NCBI GenBank assembly: GCA_934045905.1
Contig: OW203762.1
Location: forward strand, 47,641,411-47,705,410
DNA: 64,000 nt
Source: Leuctra nigra
Lineage: Eukaryota; Arthropoda; Insecta; Plecoptera; Leuctridae
Reading direction: 5' to 3'
Every line of letters begins with the position of its first letter. Within the stretch, counting starts at the first letter, position 1. The position numbers and the translations under genes are program-made. Shown here piece by piece: positions 21,897 to 35,900 of the stretch. Below the pieces are notes generated by a model. The model worked only from the letters and a program-made list of their open reading frames with translations, made no database searches and was not told the DNA's origin.

Positions 21897-22534
21897 CATA
21901 GGCGTGCGCACGGGGGGGGGAGGCCTTGCCCCCCTCCCCTAATGAGTCAACCTCAACAAAAAAATTATAAAATGAGGTCCTCATAGTGTCAAAATTTTGT
22001 TTTAAAAGGGTTTAAACAAAAAAAATCTCCCTGCGGGGCAGACTGGAGTTGCTCAAATCACTGGAATCAAGTACTTGCTTGATCAAAAACACAATATTTT
22101 GAAGAAAATACCACGAAAACAATGCCTATAAAGTACCTTCCAAAAACACGATTTTTCATGAATTTCTAGTCTTTTCCCCTATTTTTATTTAATAGGTATG
22201 CCTCAAAATTGGTCTAATATGTATGACATTCTCAAGGGCTTCGCCCCCGAACCCCCAAAAAAACGTGCTGCCGCCCACACCCACACCTTGTTGTAGTGAA
22301 AAGGGTTGTAAATTTAAAAAAATATGAATTTGTAAACAAAATACTCCTCAGAACGTCTCAAAATGGATTTCAAAGTATCAAAAAACCAAAAACCGCCCTG
22401 CGGTGCAAGGTGAGGGGCGCGCCCCCCACACCTCCCTTAATCCGTGGCAATTTTTTTAACTGGAAATTCCCCCCCTGACATTAATCCTGCCGGCGCCCAT
22501 TTTGGCCTAATGATTTTTCCTGCGCACGCCTATG
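21897..22534. mobile_element. hAT-like element with 8-bp target duplication
   Basis: 638 bp with ends CATAGGCGTGCGCACGG and CCTGCGCACGCCTATG, and identical flanks CATGTCAT (21889-21896 and 22535-22542). GC-rich runs near both ends contrast with an A/T-rich middle. There is no transposase frame. The terminus resembles widespread insect hAT families. Confidence 0.88.
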
Positions 22535-22999
22535 CATGTCATTATGTTCGACAAACCTACATAAAAAAACTGGAGATGTTAAAAATGTTCAGCCAACCTT
22601 ACTGCATTGCTCTGCGTTATGGGATTTTTATGGACAAAACTATTATCATGGTTAAGTGCTCTACGAAAATAAACCATTTTGACTGAACTGCATCTACCAT
22701 CGCTGAAATTTCTCTTCATCAGCTGTTGGTAGTGAAGAAAATTAATAAACGTAAAAGGCTTAGAAAGATTGTACCTACTCATGTTGTTGCAAAATAACTT
22801 AAAAAGCAGAACATCGCAAGTCATGGGAAGGCGCTTTTATGTAATTAAATACTGAGAATATAATTTTGACTTTCCTTCCATGACCCAGGAAAGTCAATTC
22901 AACTCCTCAATTCAACTCAACTCCTTGAAAATAAAAGTACGCAGACGCACACCACACGGCAGATTTTCACTTCAGTCTTTGAGTCGCGGCACATCACAA

Positions 23000-23146
23000 T
23001 CACGAGTGACCGTTGGCGTGACCGTTGGCATCGGTCAAGAGGTTGAGCAAGCGGTCGGACTTGTACTTGATGAAGCGGGCGAGGTTGGCATTGACGGTCG
23101 TCACGATCAGAGTGTGGTCTCCCAGGGACTTGCGTTGGAGGCGCAC
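23000..23146 (-). CDS. HEATR3: HEATR3 exon 10, terminal
   Basis: 147 nt, from acceptor GCCTGTAG|GTGCGC to a TGA at 23000-23002. It encodes VTTVNANLARFIKYK, matching the VLDNVKMNLRRFIAYQ end of HEATR3, and then a short lineage-specific tail with two NGH repeats. Confidence 0.9.
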   Translation of the reverse strand: MRLQRKSLGDHTLIVTTVNANLARFIKYKSDRLLNLLTDANGHANGHS

Positions 23147-23897
23147 CTACAGGCCAATACCACAACTACTCACAACCTCACCACACCAACGCATGTCGCT
23201 ATGACTCAGTAACCTTTTCCGGAAGGGGAATTTATGTAAGCAAACGACCTGAATATGTAAACTTAAAGCAATGAGACGAAAAACAAAGTTTACCGGGACA
23301 ATGAAAAGTGCTATGAATGATTTTGGTGTATTATTTGTTCAAGTGAACTGAATAGTGTATACCTATTAGGGATGTCGGCGGGTACCCGGGTACCCGGGCG
23401 GTTCCGGGTAATCAATTTCTCGGGTAATAAATAATAATCACGGGTACTAAAAAAAAAAAAAAAATTTTTTTTTTTTTTTTTAGAGTGTAGCTGAAATACA
23501 TTTGTTTACGCACAGTTATCAGCTGCGTCTCAAGGGGAAGCTCAACGACCTTGCTTGCTCTGGGGGATGAGAGAGGAATGGGGAAGGAGGGGTGAAATCA
23601 TGTGTTGGGAGTAGGAAGCATGGGAAAAATGCGTCTGTTTTTTTTTTCAATCACACTGTAGCACAGTGAAAAAGTTGAGTCCTGGGTAGAAATGTGCACA
23701 AATTCGTGTTTTCTTATGATTGAAGTTGTTAGTTATCAAAGAATGTTATTATGTCCTGTCCTGTTTTCTCAAATTCTTTTCAAGGACAAGCACACAGATG
23801 GCCCTGAGAGAGGGTCATTTTCTCCTCTCACGCAGCTAAGTGCCACGTGTTTATTTACCTAAACCCCTACCCCCTTACCTAGCCCCCAACCCTCCAC

Positions 23898-23928
<31 letters not shown>

Positions 23929-26900
23929 AGGGGGGGTTCAGTTACCCGATTCCGACCCGAGTATTTATGACGGGTACCCGATTCCTGATTTTTGGACCCG
24001 CCGACATCCCTAATACCTATGCAATACATTTTACCTTATTTTTTAGGGTTTTATTTTTATGACGCCTATAACTTTTCTAATACACGAGTATTATTTTTTA
24101 GAAGTACGTGTACTACCGTATTTTAAGCTATTCCTACTACAAAAAAGGATTTTAAATACAACACCTCTTACTTTCTGCATTGATGCAAGGCGGCAATGTG
24201 GCCTCTTGGGCAGCACTTACCTTGTGCTTGACCGAAGGCAAGAGAGCTCGCAGCTTGTCGACAAGTCCGATCTCGGCTGCAGCTTCGTCCGTTGTGTCTT
24301 CGCCGAACACATCCATGATGACATCCAGAGCCTCAGCCGCCACCCACAGCTCAGTCTCCTTGCAGCTGACGTCCACCAGGAACTTGCCCATGTTCTAAAC
24401 ATCACATTGCAGCTATTAGAACACTTTCAACAACTTACTCATCTATAGTCCAGGATAGCCTTTGTGTTCTATAAATGAGCTGTTAGGGTAATTCCAGGCC
24501 AAATCACGGAAGGATTTGCGTGACCCCATTTGATTTTGACGAAACTTGGTAGGATTGTTCCATATACAAAATAAGCAGACACATATTTTTTATTTAGGGC
24601 CTAACTAACAAGGGGTTGGCTCTACAGCCCCTTAAATATATACAATTTTGGCTGAGGGTGTCTCAGATGTCTCAGATGTTTCTCTCTCTGTCTCTCTCTC
24701 TCTGTCTCTCTGTCNNNNNNNNNNNNNNNNNNNNNNNNNNNNNNNNNNNNNNNNNNNNNNNNNNNNNNNNNNNNNNNNNNNNNNNNNNNNNNNNNNNNNN
24801 NNNNNNNNNNNNNNNNNNNNNNNNNNNNNNNNNNNNNNNNNNNNNNNNNNNNNNNNNNNNNNNNNNNNNNNNNNNNNNNNNNNNNNNNNNNNNNNNNNNN
24901 NNNNNNNNNNNNNNAAGTCCATTTTCGAGATTTTGCGTTACAAACATTTAGCGTCACGTTATCAAGGTCTTTCAATGCCATTTGACTGATGTCAACAAAC
25001 ACAGCTAGGTGTATTAAAGTCAACATTCACCATTACAAATATGATTGTATGAAAGCAGAAATGATGGTCTTCAACCTCACATCAAGAATTATTGATATTG
25101 ACATCCGGCCTTCTACCTCTGAGGTACAGATATGTATAACATCATTTGGTACTATATGGTTATGATTTTAAGAATATAAATTTATAAGATTTTAATACAG
25201 ACAGTTTGACTACTACTATCAAAACTATTTGTGGTAAATTCCCCCGATAACCCAAATTTTCAAAATTTTATTTAAGGGTTCTGCCCCTACCAAAACTATA
25301 AGAACATGAAAAGTCATTCCATTGTAAGAAACTAATTATAATTATCTTTCACCCTTTCTGATTATTTTTTTGGTAGGTAGTTTTTCATTTTACAGAGAGA
25401 AAATTGAATGATAATTCACTATTGAATGTCTCATTAATTAGGAACATACCTATCTGAACCTGAAATTGCATTGCATTGCAGAAGTTCGCTTAAAACCAGA
25501 AAGAAACCACAAAATCACTGATTAATGATTATAGTGCTTGTAACTGTAACCGATTCACGACTGACATGTATGGAGATGACAGTACTGACCTTGAGTAATA
25601 TCTGACTGTTGTCTTCTGTGGAGTGAGAGAGAATCATCCCAAGCGTTCCCACGCAGCGGATCAAGTTGGCACGCACGTTGGCGTCCGCGCACTGCTGCGC
25701 TGCAGTGAACAGCAGCTGAAACAGAAGATCAATCCGATGACAACATTTCCATCATTGAAGTACCTACCACTACAGCAGGTATAATGTCTAAAGAAAACAA
25801 ATCTAGTTATTTGCAGCTTTCAAATGTAGGTATGTCGTAATACAATTAACACAAGTGCTGTTTGCCTGCCTCCAGGCTTTCTTTTGGTTGTGTCTTTCAA
25901 AAGTTGGAGACACTATAATATAAAGATTATCAAATTATTTAATTGTTGACCAAAAATTTTTGAATATGACTTTTCACTGAAAACTAAATTATAATACAGT
26001 TTCACTTAAATTCCTGCCATGCTGTAATCCCTCAGTACTGACTCAATATTGCTTGAAAATAAAATGTAATAAATTATCATTCATTACATTCACAGAAGTT
26101 GTAAATTCTGTCAATATTATTTGATATTCTTCAAATAATAGAGGAAGAAAGAGGAAAGAGAAGAGTGTTGCGGAGTAATTACAACAGAGAAGTGGTGGGA
26201 AGACAGAGAGAGAAGGAGGGAACTGGTGGAAAGAGAGAAGCCTGAAGAAGTGGAAGAGGAGATTGAAGAAGTGTGGAGTGTCGGACTTGGCAAGTCGGCT
26301 CTGAGATCACAAGTGCCCTAGAACATTGGTGGGATCATCCCACCCCCTGACCCGACAATAGTTGGAAGCAGGGTCACGATATTTATTATTCTTCTCTGTA
26401 TTTTGGCTGGAGAGTGCTGAGAGTGTATCGAGACAATGGGACTTGTGCGTCCCTCAGACCGACCTGTACATCTGCCTCCGAGAGCTGACCGAACAAGCCA
26501 CACGCCTTGGCCTCGGCCAGCCGCTGCAGTGCTGCCCTCATCGCCGAGGTGGCGGCTTCCAGCAGCTTGGGGTCGGCTGTTTGTTGGAACACCAGGCGGC
26601 AGACGTCCAACCACAGCTTGTACAAGTTGTCCGGTCCTCCGACGTCCTCCATGTCTAACACCGACAACATGTTGTTGAGGCAGTGGAATGCTCGACACTG
26701 CAGTGTGGCCAACCTATCATACAATCATAACATAACACATTATACTGTGAACACTCTAGTAGAACTAATACGTAATATTTCTGCACTAACAACAAAACAA
26801 TCCTCAAAAAATAACAATCCTCTTACAAGCTGTTCAGATTATGCTCCTAAATTCTGACTAATCATACATTTTATTGACAAAGTGAAAATCATCTAAAATA

Positions 26901-29900
26901 TTCAAAATAGATACATACACTGTGTAAGAAAAAAGGTTATGTTATATTTTTCTGGTTCATCTTAAACAGAAAATTACAAAACTGTGTACCTTTTCAGAGC
27001 ATTCTGTTATATACCATTCACACAATACAAGTTGATAGCAGTTAAAAGATAGGTAGGCATCTAATTTCTGCTAAATTTCTCAATGGTAACGCATGCAAGT
27101 CAAATTTAACGGTGCTAAAAGATAATCAACTTCCTAGAACGAAGTAAATTATTTAACTGTATTAAAGTTAATAGCAATCAAGCATGCAGTGGGAACCGGG
27201 TTTTAGAGTTAGCAATCTATATAATTTTTTGATCTTGTCTCGACCGCTTTTATTTCGGCGTAGTGCTTTCTTAATGGCAGTGAAATGCAGACGGTCGCGA
27301 CGAGATCAAAAAACAGATTTAGAATAGGTCCCCTGGTCACAAGTGACAGTGAAAGACACGACAAGTCTGTTGTAGATAAGTCTGTTGTAGATAAGTCTGT
27401 GGTACAGCCAAGTGACTCACTTGCTGGGCAGAGTCTTGGCGTGTTTGTGTTCGCGCAGGATGTTGACGACGTTCTCGGCCGGCAGCGTCGTCTTCTCCCA
27501 CACCTTGCGCAGTAGTTGATAGCTGACCATGGCTTCGTGCACCTCGCTGGCAATGCTCGGAGTGAAGCATTCTCCGTCGTCCAGTTCAGACTCCATGAAG
27601 GTCTCCTCGCTGGTATCAGACATATCCTGGTCCATCGCTTCATCCTCGGCATCTGTGACAGAGTACATCCCCATGACTACAAGTCTCAAATGAACAGAGT
27701 GAATGAGCTGTTACAATCTTACAAAACTTTTCAAATTCTTAGGTACCTATGTTCTTTTGCAAAATTAATAGTAACATATTTCAAGCTCAAATCAAAATAC
27801 ATATTATAAATCTTTGATATAATTTAAATCTCAATAGACCTTCAAATATCTGGGCTGACATTTGGTCAGTTAGCCTGTCTCTACTTTTCAGAACTTTTAC
27901 CTCTCATGATACCTAAAGCAGTGGTGAAAAGTGGGAGACATGCAAACAGTATTATTTATTCAAAAATAAATCCGTCATCCGGATTAGGTATATTCCCACA
28001 AATAAGCGTTATGTGATGGAGCCACTTCAGGCAAGATGGCTTCTATCAGTCTACATATTAATTAATAATTTATTTGTTTTTACATTTTGTGTGTAAAAAT
28101 ATTTTGTGTGTAGAGCATTGAAAAAAGAGAAACAAATGAAATTGAAATTTCGTTATAAATTTACTTTTTTAGCCATCCATAACAAACAATTACAGTAAAT
28201 ATTTATATTTATATTTATGCACACGCGTCCTTGATAGCCGCCATTTACCTAGTACCACAATAGCCACCAGAGTGCAGTCGTGTTCCTTGTTTTCTCAAAT
28301 AACTGAACTTTGAATTAAATTCAATTGTTTCAATCATTTTGAAGTATCTGATTGGCTGTGCAACAAATTTAACTGTGAAACATAAGTGTCATGCAAATTG
28401 GAAATTGAAGGTACATACCTAGTCTACTAACTTGTAACTCAAAATAGACAAAATGTACAAGGTACACTTGGCCAAACAAAACTTGAACGTTCAATAAATC
28501 TGATAGGCTGATAAATGTAAGATCGCACCATCAGAAGTCAGTCTAAGCGATCTCATTGTCTCACTCTAGTAGGTGACCTCACATTTCAATGATAATAACA
28601 AGCTTTGATTGGTTATGGGACATGACCAGCAGTCATTCAAATTTGGTCAACGTTCAAGTTTTGTTTGGCCGAGTGTACATTTGTTGATAGTTTCGTACCG
28701 TCCGAGCAGAGGTTTGCGAGGATCTCCATGGCCGTCTTTTGAGCGTCGAGCAGGTGTCCTGCCAGCAGCACGTTGCCCATCTCATCCTCCTTTAACTCGC
28801 TGGTCAACGTGTTGAGTTGCCGACGCTGGTCCACGTCCAACACGTCCGACAGACACTTCATCATCAGCGTGACCGACGTCGGCGCCAGCGCAGTCACTTT
28901 GCCGCCGCTCACGTTGAGCAGAAGACCGCAGGCCAGCGTGCGCAGGAGGAGTGTGGCATTGTCGCTTCCTAACATACAAACAAGATATCAACTATCTCTC
29001 GAAAGTCATTTTAAATAATTGCAACTAGACAGGTCAGTCACAATAAGTTATTGCCCAGAAACATTCACCTAAAATCTAAAAAAATCCTGTGACAAACCAA
29101 AAATGCAGAATAATGCAGATGCAATATCATCGTAATGTATAAAAATTATCGTTGTACCAGAATTAAGTGACGAGAAATAAATGAAAAACAGTTTTTACCA
29201 AAACTGCAAAGTGGCAAGTTTTTCCACCCGTCCGTGGGATTCGAAACGATGTCTGTGGATTGTCGGTTCTCTGCTTTAAAAGACCAGAAGACCATGGAAT
29301 TTGTCCCAAGCTAGGCAACTGAATTTCCAACACTCTCTCACTGATTTTCTCATATTCACTTCTCACTTACTTCATGAATAAGGTCCTGGGATGAGATCAT
29401 ATAAAATGACAGCTCTTGTTCTCACGTGACATTCTTCTCGGCCACACCAGATTTAATGTCGGGTAACTTGAATAAAAGTGCTACGATCGATCGCCCCCCT
29501 GGATTACGAATGAATAGGAATCAGGATGAGCCTCCTCACCGTCAAGACTGACAAGCTGCAGGATGTCTGTCTCAGCCACCTTGAGCTTCTCGCTGGCCGC
29601 TGCATTGTCCTCGGTCACCGTGTTGAGGCAGTGCGCCACCGCCACCGACGTCTCAAGGCCAAACGTCCCGAAATTCAAGCACTTCACCAGCACAGGCAAC
29701 AAGTTGCCTTCATTGAAATACTTAAGAGCTCGGCTGGTGTTCTCACTGGAAGTGATTTCAAAATTTTACACAAGAAATGTTTTGTAAAAATTTAATTAAA
29801 CCATAGAACTTAATTCTAAAAATAATTACATTTTTGAGCAATCCCTTACTTTCTACAGTGACTTCATAAAAAAGTGAAATAAAATATAATTTAAAAATGA

Positions 29901-32900
29901 AATTCTTGTTTAGAATCCAAAGCACCATATACATGGTAAAATTTCCTATAATATCTTTTATAAAATCTTTTATATATTTTTTTTTACAGAAAAAGAAATT
30001 ATTTAAATGATAAAAGATTTTACAAAACCCTTTGACAGAACATTTTACCATCAAATTGTCTTGTTTACACTGTAAAATTTATATGAAGAAAATATTTTAT
30101 AGGAAATTTTACAGTGTAAATTGGGCTGAATCGAATCATTACTCTACACATTATTTGAAATTTTATAAATTCAGTTCATGATGAGCTTGTAATATTAAAG
30201 TATGAAATTATTTAACAACTAATAAAGATTTCGTGTAAACTTGAAAAGAACTTTCATTTTTTAATTATGCATTTGAAAATGTAAAATATAATATGACATA
30301 AATTGTCCTACAAGTGATTCTCACATTAGCAGAATTAAACAACTGAATGAAAAGAGGTCCCAAATTTGCACATTTCCAAATTAAAAAATTCTAGACCCTG
30401 ATTATTTTTAAGTTTCCTTCACATTTATTGAATCTAGATTGAATCTCACCATAGATTCCAGAGCAGATGCACCGCCTGGACGAAAGTGTCGACTTGCTCG
30501 TCCACAATGTCTTCCTTGGCCGTCTTCCTGGGTGTAGGCGCCCATTCCGCCGCGTACTGTTGAACAAGACACCACACTTCATCATGGGATTCACGACAAC
30601 ACACCGCCGCGACAACCGCGAGGCACAACGCACATTCCACATGCATTTGCCTCTGAATATTAAAAGATTGGATACTCTGGGAAGCAACGAGTCACAGACG
30701 AGATCATAAAAGCAATTTTAATATCAAGTTTCATGGGTAAGAAAATATACATAAATTTTGATTTCTGAGCTAAGTCTAAATAATCAACAGCTCTAGAAGA
30801 AGATAATACGCGCGCATTTAATTAAAGTATGTTTTACAAGTTTTGGTGAAAAGTGTTTAGTACACGACAAAAAGACGATATAGTTAGGTAATACGTCTAA
30901 TGTTGGTGTACACAATTTGTTATAACAGTTATAAAGGAATAGTCAACATAGAGAACGAGAATGAGATTGACAACACATGATCGAACCATTGACTACACCC
31001 CCAGTGTACGTCAATGATCGAACACTGGCTGAAAGATCTTTGCAAGATTTAAATCGATCTTTTGCCCAGATCGGGCTAAGATCTTTCGTGTTTAATGGGA
31101 ATATGCACACATCTTTAATGCGTTTTAAAACACATTTTTATCAAATAAGAAAATATTTGTGTTGGCAAAACACAATATTTTCACACTCAAATGTGTACAT
31201 TTTTATTCGTAAATATGAAATTTATTCATTCAACATTTTGATGACTGATGTCACAGTTCATTGTAACCATGGCAACATCATTGTTGTTGTTGTTGTTGTC
31301 ATATGTTATTGTAACTATGGCAACATCATTGTTGTTATTGTCATATGTTATTGTAACCAATACAACATCTTGTTGGATGATAAAAATGATATCACACAGG
31401 AATACCGTTTCCCGTCAAAATGGCCACTGAATTTAAATTTTATTTATGAATGAAAATTTACACTGTTGAGTGTGAAAATAGCTTTTTTTACCAACAAATA
31501 TATCGTTATTTTGAAAAGAAGTTATAAGAAAAACATGCAACTTCCCTATTGATCATACAGTAACACCATTTCATAGCCTACAATAATAAAACATTTGTTT
31601 TGATTTCTAAATGTTGACTTCAAAGACTCGCCAACAAAATAAAAACAATTTTACCATCGCTTAGAATGACTTAAAGTATGAAAATGTGGTGACAATTTTA
31701 CCTCTCCACAAGGGGTAAGTGGCAAGAACTGGTAAAACTGAGTAACCAAGACTTTAGGATCGTTCGTCTAGCCTGCCCTCTTTTACACATCGTCCTACTG
31801 AAGTGTACGGTCGGGGCAAAGATGGTATGAGTTTTAATAATATCTTTGGTCGGGGACACGGCCGACTGGCCCATGCGATAGCGGTTTCATGTTTGCCTGT
31901 CACCGACTCGAGTCAGGTTTGCCAAGTTTTGGCAGCGTAACAGAAAATAATGATTTATGTCAACCATTTGTTGGAATCAAATAAAAATGATTGACTTCTG
32001 AATACCGCATGATTTCCAATCAGTTTACCATCAGGTTGTGATATAATTTTAAGATATGAAAATAAAAATTAAATGTATGGCTTCCAACTTCTTATTAAAT
32101 AATGGGCAATGCATGCATATTACCAAGTAGAAAATAGAAGTCAATGGCCGATATAGCTGTGTACCAATAAAAATATGGAGCTTTTACATTGAAAGTGTGG
32201 TATAGAGATATTGGGAACTATAATTTATACCGGACAGAAGTCAAGTTATGTCCGAATAAGTCGCTGATATAATGTCATTGGAATAGGTTTGTGAATCCCA
32301 TGGACCTCAATTGTGCGACGCAGTGCCTTCAGTTAGGAAGAACGTTCCAAAAACAGCAGACTAGAAACTTGTCCTTTCATTGCAAAAACTATTAGAAACA
32401 CAAATCATTTCAACTACTGCAATTTATCAAGTGTCTTTGCAATGGTACATGCAAGTACACGAGCACTAGAGCAAGAGTAGGCAAGTGCAAGAATTGACGC
32501 GACGCAACGACGGAACCGCAACCAGTGATGTTCACAACGCACGTAATGCGGCGACGCAGACGGATAGAATTCAACTTCTTGCGTTCGCGTCGTCCGGTTG
32601 CGTCCAATCGTCAAGGCCGATGCACAATTGACGTGGACGGACTACGCGGACGGACGACGGAGACGGATACAATGTTAAAGTCGTCGTCCGTCCGCGTCCG
32701 ATTGTGAACAGCCAGAGTGAATATGTCATACCTAAACATCGTCTCCGTCTCCGTCGTCCGTCCGCGTCGTCCGTCTGCGTCAATTGTGCATCGGCCTTAA
32801 TGCGCGTTTGACGCGGACGGACGACGCGAACATGACTTCAATGGCGTTCACAATTCGGACGCGGACGGAAAAACATTCAACATCCAGCTCTTTGCGTCCG

Positions 32901-35900
32901 CTCACGCACTCGCCCTTAGGAATGAGAGAATTGCATTCAACACCTTGGAGGTGGACAGGGCTGAACGGTCCGGCTAAACAAGTGAACGGGCCTATAAATC
33001 AGAGTAGAAAAAGTAAAAAGTAATGGAAAACGAGTGATAAAACTAAAAGTACCCTAAATTCAAAATTGTGAGAAAAAGCCCTGAAATAATATGAAAAGGT
33101 CCATGAACCTAAAGGCTCTGGCCAGTCCGCCCCTGCACATTGACTTTGTCTTTGAGAACATTGTCTTGTGCGCAGCCGCAACGCAACGCATCACACGGAG
33201 ATAAATTATCATCCGATTGTTGCTGATGTCACGTGGTGTCACCGTCGCCATGACAGCCCGCGGAGAAGTCAATCCAAACGAGTCCCGAGAGAGAGCGCGC
33301 AAACTAGAAACTAAGTGGAGAGAAAGGTGAAGAATAACGACTGCCGGAGGAAACAAAAGTGATTCGCTAAAAACACCCCGCGCGCTGTTCCACAGCCTCC
33401 CGCGACTCGCTTCATATTACAACATGGCGCACTCGCCCCCTCTCTCTCGCCCCCACGGGAGTGGTCAGTCTCATTTCGGACGAGACTAATGAAGGCCATC
33501 ACAATTTGAGCTGGTAGATTACAACTGGGGACACAGGATGGCACCAAAGGCTACTCTAATAACTCCCTCCCTCTCTCTCTCTCACTGTATATACTAACTT
33601 TAATGTGATGGTTGCGAAATTACTAGGTACGTTCGGTTTGTTGGGCGCATATATAATATATACACGGTGATAGATACGAGGAAAGGGTCCAGACCGGGCA
33701 ATAACAGAGTCCCGTGGGATTGGTCGCCGTTGATGAGTGATGCCATACAGCTGGAATTACACCTCGTGGTTCCCCGGACGCGATAGCCAGCCAGCTATCT
33801 CTGTCACTGGAGATGATTCCTATCACATCACGGCCACGCTGATGAACAAACAGTGCGGTGTGGCGAGGAGCAAGAAACATTAGCGGTAGTCATGGATACA
33901 AGGATCTCGGCGAGGAGTGGGGGGGGGCGGATATAAATATGACAGCATAACAATACTTTATGGCCCTCTCATCCCAGCAGCTATTCCAGGCCACCTTAAA
34001 TCTTCCCTGTCGCTGTGCTCTCCCAGTGGGACTGGAACACATTCCCGACCCACGCGAGTACAGTCGGGACAGGCAGGAGGACTCGGTTCGCTTCTCGGAT
34101 AATTAGCTCAGACATTGAGACCTGCATGAAGTCGGCTCTGTAGTTGACAATTACATCTGAACACAGCCAATGCGTCAGATACAATACTAGCATGTTAGAA
34201 TTAGCACAGAGTACATAAATAAAAGGTTAATTCGCAATTGAACAATTTGAATTTTAACTTTATACCTAAGCAACAATTTTCTTTGATTATCACTCAGCTG
34301 ATTATATCTTCCAATCTTGTCAACATCCAATAGGAAACTTAGAATGTTGAAAACTTGCATCATTGTGCTCAAAAGATCCAGCATTTTCCGAGATCGATCA
34401 CAATCATCGTCGTCTTCAAGATTGTTGATGCAACAATAACAAGAACATGCAGAATAGTTTCTGTCAAGAGAGATAGCGCGATCCAAGTTCTTATAAGCAG
34501 GAGGAGGAGAATCAATGCGCCCTGATGAAATGGCACGAGCAGTGGAAAACGTCTGAGCAAGTGTATGAGAGGTGAAAGGGGGTGGCGGGGGCAGGGTTTA
34601 ATCCGGTAGCTGAGGGACCTCGGCAACTCCCAACACATTAAAGTTAAGCAGAGCAGATCTCAAGGGGTCCCCGAGGAGCCGCATTAATGACTGCAGGGGA
34701 TTGGAAGAGTACATACAAGTAGCTCCATCCCGGCCCAAGAGTTACATATTCAAATGGAGAAGGAAGAAAGAGGTGAAGATGAAATCCCCCTCCCGATCTC
34801 CATCTTAGTCAATGGCAATGTCTCGAGAAATCTTTTTGCATCTGCTTTTACTTAGTCCACATAAATCTCGCGGCAGAACATTATTACACGGTGTATTTCT
34901 CGGTTTGGGAGCTGCTATATAAACCTATTTCCATTGTGAAAGGTGCGCTGAAGGTGGAATGGAATGAGCTTGGAGATTTCATTCGTTTTAACTCCCTGAA
35001 GCATGACTCTGCATTGTTTTGACTAACACATCCATCCTGCGTCGCGAGACGGGGCGCCGCGACGATAGTTTATCACAACATCGCGGGTACCCGCCGCTGC
35101 CACCAGCTCATGCGCGCAGCTCATCGAGGAAGAAGTTAAGAACCGACGATTGCAAATCGGAACACAATTAGTTGCATTCAACTATTGCGAAGAATAGTTA
35201 TAACACCTCCTGTACTACCTTCAGACGCAAAAAAATAACTACGAAGGCAGAACATATTGTAAATTGAGAAAAATTGATTGCTGCATCAAGATTTTGATCA
35301 TTTCCATGCCATTAAATGTAAAATAAGCAAAACGTCAACCATGTAACCCATCTTCAAGCCTATCAAGATTACCGAATTCACATAAAATTTCAAGTCCCTT
35401 CTATATTCAATTCAATTCATAAATTAAAACGCTCAGTGTAACGCGTTGGTGAGCGAGCACGGGGACGTGCAAATTCTCGAACCGGAAATGCGTACACAAG
35501 CACAGAAAACATATAGGTACATCCATATTGAATTGAAATATGATCACTCAATCAACACAACATATTATGCTTTTCATTGAAACTTGAAAATAACATCTAA
35601 GCATCCTGGTAAATATAGCAAATCAGATGCAATTCAATTGGCACTGATTAGATTAGATTAGTTTTGTTTAATGGCGCGTCAACGACGAGGTTATATTGCG
35701 CACATTATTTGTTATATTTAACTTTGTTGATCATAATTGGAGGGCAATGGGAGGGGGTCGACCTAACGGGCCCGATCCGGGGGAGTCCAGCACTGGTGGG
35801 AAGGCCAGGACGGAATGGGGACGGACCGGGGGGTGTGAGGATTCGGGCCCTTCGAGCATTAATAGTTGGGTAGAGAAAGCATTCCCCTATCCTGCCACTG

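Noticed and set aside
24616..25026. Open frames spanning the N run
   Set aside because: They are made of unknown bases and flanking microsatellite; not evidence for coding.
30977..31453. 158-codon plus-strand frame with VVVVVV stretches
   Set aside because: Arises from GTT-rich tandem repeats in a HEATR3 intron; no splice partners or domain.
34187..34486. 99-codon minus-strand frame with acidic NNLEDDDD segment
   Set aside because: Inside HEATR3 intron 2, no homologue recognised, and overlapping frames of similar length exist; insufficient support.
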